NCBI GenBank assembly: GCA_030410095.1
Contig: JAUFRC010000001.1
Coordinates: 1,066,501-1,130,500 of the forward strand
Direction of reading: 5' to 3'
Length of the DNA: 64,000 nucleotides
Origin: Paracoccus cavernae
GTDB lineage: Bacteria > Pseudomonadota > Alphaproteobacteria > Rhodobacterales > Rhodobacteraceae
How positions within the stretch are numbered: position 1 is the first letter of the stretch; every line of letters starts with the position of its first letter. Below are positions 59,492 to 64,000 of the stretch, piece after piece. Under the pieces are notes generated by a model that saw only the letters and a list, made by a program, of their open reading frames with translations, ran no database searches and was not told the DNA's origin. The position numbers and the translations under genes were made by a program.

Positions 59492-60178
59492 TCATGCGTC
59501 CGGTTCAAAGAGCTTGTCCAGCCATTCGGCGGCCAATCTGCGTGTTATTGCGCGATGATCCGCCATTGCCGCCGTATCGATCGCCGTGACCAGCCTGCGG
59601 GCAAGATCGAGATCGCGGTCCATGCGCAGCGAGAGGAAATCGATCACCTCGGGCGAGACGGAAATCTGGCGGTCGGCAAAGAGCTTGACCAGAACCGCCG
59701 GCAAAAGCGCCTGATCGGGGGCCGAGTTCGACCTTGGTCAAAGCCTCCATCCGCGAGGCGAGATCGGGCAGCGTGATCCCCAATCGCGCGGCGGCGATTG
59801 CGCGGTCAAAAGCAGCAGGCAATCGCGCTCGACGCTGAGGTTCCACAGATGGAACATCGCCTGTTCGGCTCCGGCGGCTAGGCCGATGCGATGGGCATCC
59901 TCGATTACCAGCGCGCCGTCATGGGGCACGAGATCATCAAGCGCATCGATGCGCAAAGCCGCCGCCTGCTGGCGCAAGGCGCCGTTCTCGCCCGCCCAGA
60001 ACCGCGCGATGTGGGATTTTCCCGTCCCCGGCCCGCCCAAAAGCAACAACCTGCCCTGCGGCCAGAGCTCGGGGCGGTCAAGCATGGCCAGAGCATCGCG
60101 ATTGGCCGCCGTCACCAGAAAATCCGAGCGCGACGAGGCGGGTGGTCCGGCAAGATCGAACGTCAGCTGTCTCGACAC
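59492..60178 (-). CDS. hda: DnaA-related regulator HdaA (frameshifted)
   Basis: This is a short AAA+ protein with the DnaA-like domain but no DNA-binding domain: QLTFDLAGPPASSRSDFLVTAAN (with the clamp-binding QLTFDL motif), LLLLGGPGTGKSHIARFWA (Walker A) and GALVIEDAHRIGLA (Walker B). The ending includes LVKLFADRQISVSPEVIDFLSLRM. Two single-base losses near 59815 and 59720 split it; the restored length is about 229 residues. Hda proteins stimulate ATP hydrolysis by DnaA after replication begins. Confidence 0.87.
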
Positions 60179-60635
60179 GCGGCTCAGCCCCTTGCCGCTT
60201 TGCGGAGGGATGCCGCAAATCCGGCGGGCATGCGGGTCACGGAGGCGGAGCAGCCGGACACGAGCAAATTTCGGGCAATCGACGGGGCATTGCCGCGCTG
60301 GGGGACCGGCATTTCTGCCCCGCGCGTCCAGACCGCGCCCGCAAGCTCCATCATGCCCTCACCGATCATCCCTGCTCCCTGATCTTGCTGTTGGTTGTGG
60401 CGGCCCGCGCTGCGGCGCCTATCCGCATCGTCCGTCCCCAAGCGCTTTGCGGCCCTGTTCCTGCGTCGTCATTACCCTGTCTTTGGCCCCCAAGGGCCGT
60501 CTGCACCTTCGCCGCGCGCCGATACGGGGCGCGGATTTGGCCCCATTCTCTCCGACGCGCCAAGCTTTGCAACCACTTGCCGCCAAAATCATACGGGCCG
60601 GAGGATGCTCCGGCCCGTGTTTCTTTATCGTGCAG
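60179..60635 (-). terminator. Gap between perM and hda, with a hairpin terminator at 60593-60618
   Basis: ACGGGCCGGA (60593-60602) pairs perfectly with TCCGGCCCGT (60609-60618) around a six-base loop and is followed by T-rich sequence on either side. It lies 18 bases past the perM stop. The remaining 400 bases up to hda hold no gene I can support, although a 62-codon minus-strand frame (ending 60184) is open. Confidence 0.6.
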
Positions 60636-61892
60636 TTAGTCCAAAGCCGTCTTGCGCTCGAGCTTTTCGGCCTTTTCCTGGGCTTTCGCCTCGATTTCGC
60701 GGCGGCGGCGCAGCTCTTCCTCGAGCTCCTCGCGCTTGATCGCGGCAATCGCCATCTCGCGCGAGACCAGCGCCAGATTGCGCTTTTGCTCGGCAGTACC
60801 GGCCGGAACGATCTCGACCAGGGTCGGCGGCGCGGGCTGGGGCGGGATCTCTTGTCCGGTATAAAGCGCGCTCTCCTTGTAGCGCGCCGCCGCAAAGCGC
60901 ACGAGAACGCCAAGCGCCGCCGACAGGGGCACCGCGACCAAAAGGCCGACAAAGCCGAAAAGCGTGCCGAAAACCGACAAGGCCAGCATCAGCCAGACCG
61001 GATGCAGGCCGACATGCCCGCCGACAATCTTGGGCTGGAGGTAGTTGCCCTCGACGATCTGGCCGATCGCGAAAACCGCGACCACCGCACCGATCGAGAA
61101 AGGCTGCCCCCAAAGGAAAACAGCGCGACCCCGATGGCCGTCGCCCCGCCGACCACGACACCGACATAGGGAATGAAGGACAAGGTCGCCGCCAGAACGC
61201 CGATCGCGATGCCGAAGGGCAAACCGACCACAGCCAGCGAGATCGAATAAAACGTGCCGAGGATCAGGATCACCAACCCCTGCCCGCGCATGAAACCCGA
61301 GAGCACATCGTCGATGTCATGGGCCAGCTTGCGGATGGTCGGCGCGCCTTCGCGCGGCAGCAACTCGTCGAGGCGCGCAACCATATTGTCCCAGTCGAGC
61401 AGCAGGTAGAAGGCCACGACCGGCACGATGACGAACAAGGCGACAAAGCTCACGATCCCCATGACCGAGCCGAGAACCGTGCCCAAAAGCTCGCCCCCCT
61501 CGCTGATCGTGGTACCGACACGGGCAAGCGCGGCGCTGACCGGCCCGCCTTCGACCATCAGATCAGGGAAGCGGTTGACCAGAAAGACCTGAAGCTTGGT
61601 CACCATCTCGGGCGCGGTCTGGATCAACTGTGTGGTCTGGCGGATCAGGACGGGCATGAAGACCAGCACGACGACCACGAAAAGCATCACCACGCAAAGC
61701 GTGATCACCACGACCGACAGGGTGCGCGACAGCCCCTTGCGTTCCAGCCAATCGGCCACCGGATCGAGAAGATAGGCCACCCCCGCCCCGATCAGGAAGG
61801 GCATGACGGCATTGCCGAGCCCCAAAGCACCAAAAGCAGGACGATCAGCCCCCGCCCCAATACCAGGATTGTTTATGTGCCGGCAGGCGCAT
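60636..61892 (-). CDS. perM: AI-2E family (PerM) membrane protein (frameshifted)
   Basis: A multi-span inner-membrane protein of the AI-2E/PerM family. It has an N-terminal hydrophobic pair, PFLIGAGVAYLLDPVADWLERKG, VVVVLVFMPVLIRQTTQLIQTAPEMV, FYLLLDWDNMVARLDELLP, ATLSFIPYVGVVVGG and GNYLQPKIVGGHVGLHPVWLMLALSVFG. A charged coiled tail (EELEEELRRRREIEAKAQEKAEKLE) ends it. Three single-base losses, near 61845, 61825 and 61115, are repaired for about 420 residues. The start is ATG 61892. The hda gene often lies next to perM in Rhodobacterales, as here. Confidence 0.87.
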
Positions 61893-62208
61893 GGTCGTTC
61901 TCCGATTTGATTGGCGCGAATGTGGGGCCAAGGGGGCTCTATGCAAGCAAGGCCGTTGACGCGGGCGCGCGCCGCAGGGGAGGCCCGCGGGAACCTGCCG
62001 CAACGGGCGCGCGGTCGGCAGGGTTGAACCGTGCAGGTCCAAAGTGGACATGCTCCACCGCAGGGACCCCGCCCTCGCATCGCGAACGACGCGCACGGTT
62101 GCGAACAGCTTGGGCGGAACACCCGCTTTGGAGCCCAAGTCGCAGGACGCTGTTGCCGCGCGGGGCGCGTTGCGATAACCCGTTTGTGCAAATCAAGAGG
62201 TTTCCGCC
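61893..62208. other. Gene-free divergent region between perM and proS
   Basis: I found no supportable gene or RNA. The sequence is GC-rich with some short inverted repeats. It should contain the promoters of perM (minus) and proS (plus), neither of which is obvious. Confidence 0.35.
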
Positions 62209-63567
62209 ATGCGTCTGTCGCGCTACTTCCTTCCCGTTCTGAAAGAGGAGCCGAAAGAGGCTCAGATCGTCAGCCACCGCCTGATGCTGCGCTCGGGCAT
62301 GATCCGCCAACAGGCGGCGGGGATCTATTCCTGGCTTCCGCTCGGCAACAAGATCCTCAAACGCATCGAGCAGATCGTTCACGAAGAACAGCAGCGCGCG
62401 GGCCATATCCCACTGCTGATGCCGACGCTCCAGCCGGCCGATCTGTGGCGCAGATCGGGCCGCTACGACGCTTACGGCGAAGAAATGCTGCGCATCACCG
62501 ACCGCAACAAGCGCGAGATGCTCTATGGTCCGACCAACGAGGAAATGATCACCGACATTTTCCGCAGCTATGTCTCGAGCTACAAATCGCTGCCGCTGAC
62601 GCTTTACCACATCCAGTGGAAATTCCGCGACGAGATGCGCCCGCGTTTCGGCGTGATGCGCGGACGCGAATTCCTGATGAAGGACGGCTACAACTTCGAC
62701 CTGACCAAGGAAGATGCGCTGCACGCCTATAACCGCCACCTCGTCAGCTATCTGCGCACCTACGAGCGCATGGGCCTGCAGGCGATTCCGATGCGCGCCG
62801 ACGGCGGTCCGATCGGCGGCGATTACACCCATGAATTCCTCGTTCTGGCCGAGACCGGCGAATCCGAAGTCTTCTACGACAGCGAGATCACCGATCTGAA
62901 ATTCGGCAACCGCCAGATCGATTACGACAGCGTTGAGCAATGCGAGGGCGTGCTGCAGGAATTCACCTCGCGCTATGCCCGCACCGACGAGACCCATGAC
63001 GAAGCGATCTTCGCCGAGGTCCCCGAGGATCGCCGCCGCTCCGCGCGCGGCATCGAAGTCGGCCAGATCTTCTACTTCGGCACCAAATACTCCGAAGCGA
63101 TGGGCGCCAATGTCGTCAACGACAAGGGCGAGCGCGTTCCGGCCCATATGGGCTCGCACGGGATCGGCGTCTCGCGTCTTCTGGGCGCGATCATCGAGGC
63201 CAACCATGACGACAAGGGCATCATTTGGCCCGAGGGCGTCACGCCCTTCCACGTCGGCATCGTCAATCTCAAACAGGGCGACGCCTCGACGGATTCGGCC
63301 AGCGAGGCGCTTTACACCGAGCTGAAAGCTGCCGGTCTCGACCCGCTTTACGACGACCGCGACGAACGTGCGGGCGCGAAATTCGCGACGATAGATCTCA
63401 TCGGCCTGCCCTGGCGCATCACGGTGGGCCCGCGTGGTCTGGCCGAGAACAAGGTCGAGCTGACCAACCGCCGCTCGGGTGAATCGGTCGAGATGTCGCC
63501 GGCCGAAGCGGTGCAACGCCTGAAGGCGGTCTACCAGCCGGTCTTCGACGCGGCCTACAAAGGATGA
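62209..63567 (+). CDS. proS: Prolyl-tRNA synthetase, short bacterial type
   Basis: An intact 452-residue class-II synthetase that charges tRNA-Pro. Motif 1 lies in [21 protein letters not shown], motif 2 in [27 protein letters not shown] and motif 3 in [18 protein letters not shown]. The C-terminal anticodon-binding domain ([25 protein letters not shown]) closes it. It lacks the inserted editing domain of E. coli ProS, as usual in alphaproteobacteria. ATG 62209 is eight codons before the conserved [19 protein letters not shown]. Confidence 0.95.
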   Translation: MRLSRYFLPVLKEEPKEAQIVSHRLMLRSGMIRQQAAGIYSWLPLGNKILKRIEQIVHEEQQRAGHIPLLMPTLQPADLWRRSGRYDAYGEEMLRITDRNKREMLYGPTNEEMITDIFRSYVSSYKSLPLTLYHIQWKFRDEMRPRFGVMRGREFLMKDGYNFDLTKEDALHAYNRHLVSYLRTYERMGLQAIPMRADGGPIGGDYTHEFLVLAETGESEVFYDSEITDLKFGNRQIDYDSVEQCEGVLQEFTSRYARTDETHDEAIFAEVPEDRRRSARGIEVGQIFYFGTKYSEAMGANVVNDKGERVPAHMGSHGIGVSRLLGAIIEANHDDKGIIWPEGVTPFHVGIVNLKQGDASTDSASEALYTELKAAGLDPLYDDRDERAGAKFATIDLIGLPWRITVGPRGLAENKVELTNRRSGESVEMSPAEAVQRLKAVYQPVFDAAYKG

Positions 63568-63574
63568 TCACCCG

Positions 63575-64000
63575 ATGACCGCACTCCGCCTGATCCTTGC
63601 TCTGGTCGTCGCCTCGCTGTTTTCACAGTTTCCGGCATTTTCCGATCAATATGTGCAGCGATTGGGCGGAGAGGTCGAGGCGCTGACCAAGCTTGCCGCC
63701 GCCTTCGCTACCAATCCGGAGACGGATGCGCCGACGCGGACGGCGGCGCTGGCGGATCTGTCCGGCGGCGCCGCTCCCGCCGAACACCCAGTCATGGGCG
63801 AGGTCGTCGCGCGGCTAGACGCGGCGAAGGCCGATCTTGCCGCGCTCGAGGCATCCGGCCCGCTCGAACGCTTGGCCGAACCGCAACGCTTCCGCGATCG
63901 CGCAACGCTGGCCGCGACTTGGTACGATTTCAAACCCGCTTTGCCGATTTCGACCAGCGGCCTGATTGCCGCCGTGATCGGTTTCGCGCTTGGCTGGTGC
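63575..64000 (+). CDS. DUF2937 membrane protein, N-terminal part
   Basis: The gene starts at ATG 63575, eight bases after proS, and runs off the window after 142 codons. The first 25 residues form a hydrophobic segment (TALRLILALVVASLFSQFPAF) and are followed by DQYVQRLGGEVEALTKLAAAF. A helical middle section and a second hydrophobic segment (SGLIAAVIGFALGW) come last. This matches the DUF2937 family found next to proS or lolC in Rhodobacterales. Function unknown; it lies in the inner membrane by prediction. Confidence 0.8.
   Translation, partial: MTALRLILALVVASLFSQFPAFSDQYVQRLGGEVEALTKLAAAFATNPETDAPTRTAALADLSGGAAPAEHPVMGEVVARLDAAKADLAALEASGPLERLAEPQRFRDRATLAATWYDFKPALPISTSGLIAAVIGFALGWC

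Noticed and set aside
60184..60369. A 62-codon minus-strand frame (MIGEGMMELAGAVWTRG...) as a small gene
   Set aside because: There is no recognisable family, no good ribosome site and no conservation evidence.
61970..62080. A tRNA or small structured RNA between perM and proS
   Set aside because: No cloverleaf or T-loop could be formed, only short GC-rich repeats.

Overview
The window is GC-rich bacterial chromosome. The gene families and one regulatory motif point to an alphaproteobacterium of the Rhodobacterales/Paracoccaceae type; the genus cannot be decided from the sequence. Supporting signs are a LexA box of the alphaproteobacterial form (GTTC-N7-GTTC, 11336-11350), a DUF2937 gene next to proS, a Hint-domain protein, TRAP transporters, glyoxylate-assimilation (Bhc-type) enzymes and SorAB-type sulfite dehydrogenases. 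I saw no rRNA, tRNA, transposase, integrase or CRISPR array.

Layout. 1-735: end of a sulfite dehydrogenase and its cytochrome. 1066-2210: OmpA-family protein. 2606-10512: amide operon on the + strand (AmiC sensor, AmiR ANTAR antiterminator, two permeases, a binding protein, formamidase/acetamidase and a fused two-domain ATPase) behind a leader terminator. 10534-14029: minus strand, SOS-controlled imuA-like gene, rsuA and a second sorAB pair. 14307-17086: surface-polysaccharide genes (acetyltransferase, LicD-type protein, cytidylyltransferase). 17663-26296: dicarboxylate carrier, BhcA- and BhcC-like enzymes, GlcG-like protein, GntR regulator and a large FAD/FeS 2-hydroxyacid dehydrogenase, which together look like a glycolate/glyoxylate assimilation locus. 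26592-28078: Ig-Hint protein and a SnoaL-like protein. 28421-31651: molybdenum hydroxylase with a cytochrome c. 31729-39376: minus strand, siderophore-esterase-like hydrolase, GntR, nitroreductase, TRAP transporter, SnoaL-like protein, extradiol-type dioxygenase and FAH-family hydrolase. 40009-46350: 2,3-dihydroxybenzoate siderophore genes with a free-standing carrier protein and a free-standing condensation enzyme. 46692-51454: LacI-regulated sugar ABC transporter. 51806-54224: allantoinase/OHCU-decarboxylase fusion and ureidoglycine aminohydrolase. 54280-61892: MYG1, PhnA, exopolyphosphatase, polyphosphate kinase, Hda and PerM. 62209-64000: proS and the start of a DUF2937 gene.

How the parts fit. 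Allantoin breakdown and 2-hydroxyacid oxidation can both end in glyoxylate, which the Bhc-type pair could combine with amino groups and glycine. The siderophore genes give activated DHB on a separate aryl carrier, which a VibH-like enzyme could attach to an amine. An aromatic-ring-cleavage-like operon is divergent from them.

A caution for every reader: more than half of the protein genes are broken by single-base frameshifts. In nearly all of them the correct frame changes in the same direction (1 to 3 to 2 to 1), as expected from one missing base, usually in a run of G, C or T. I treat these as sequence errors and give the span of the restored gene; true pseudogenes are not suggested.
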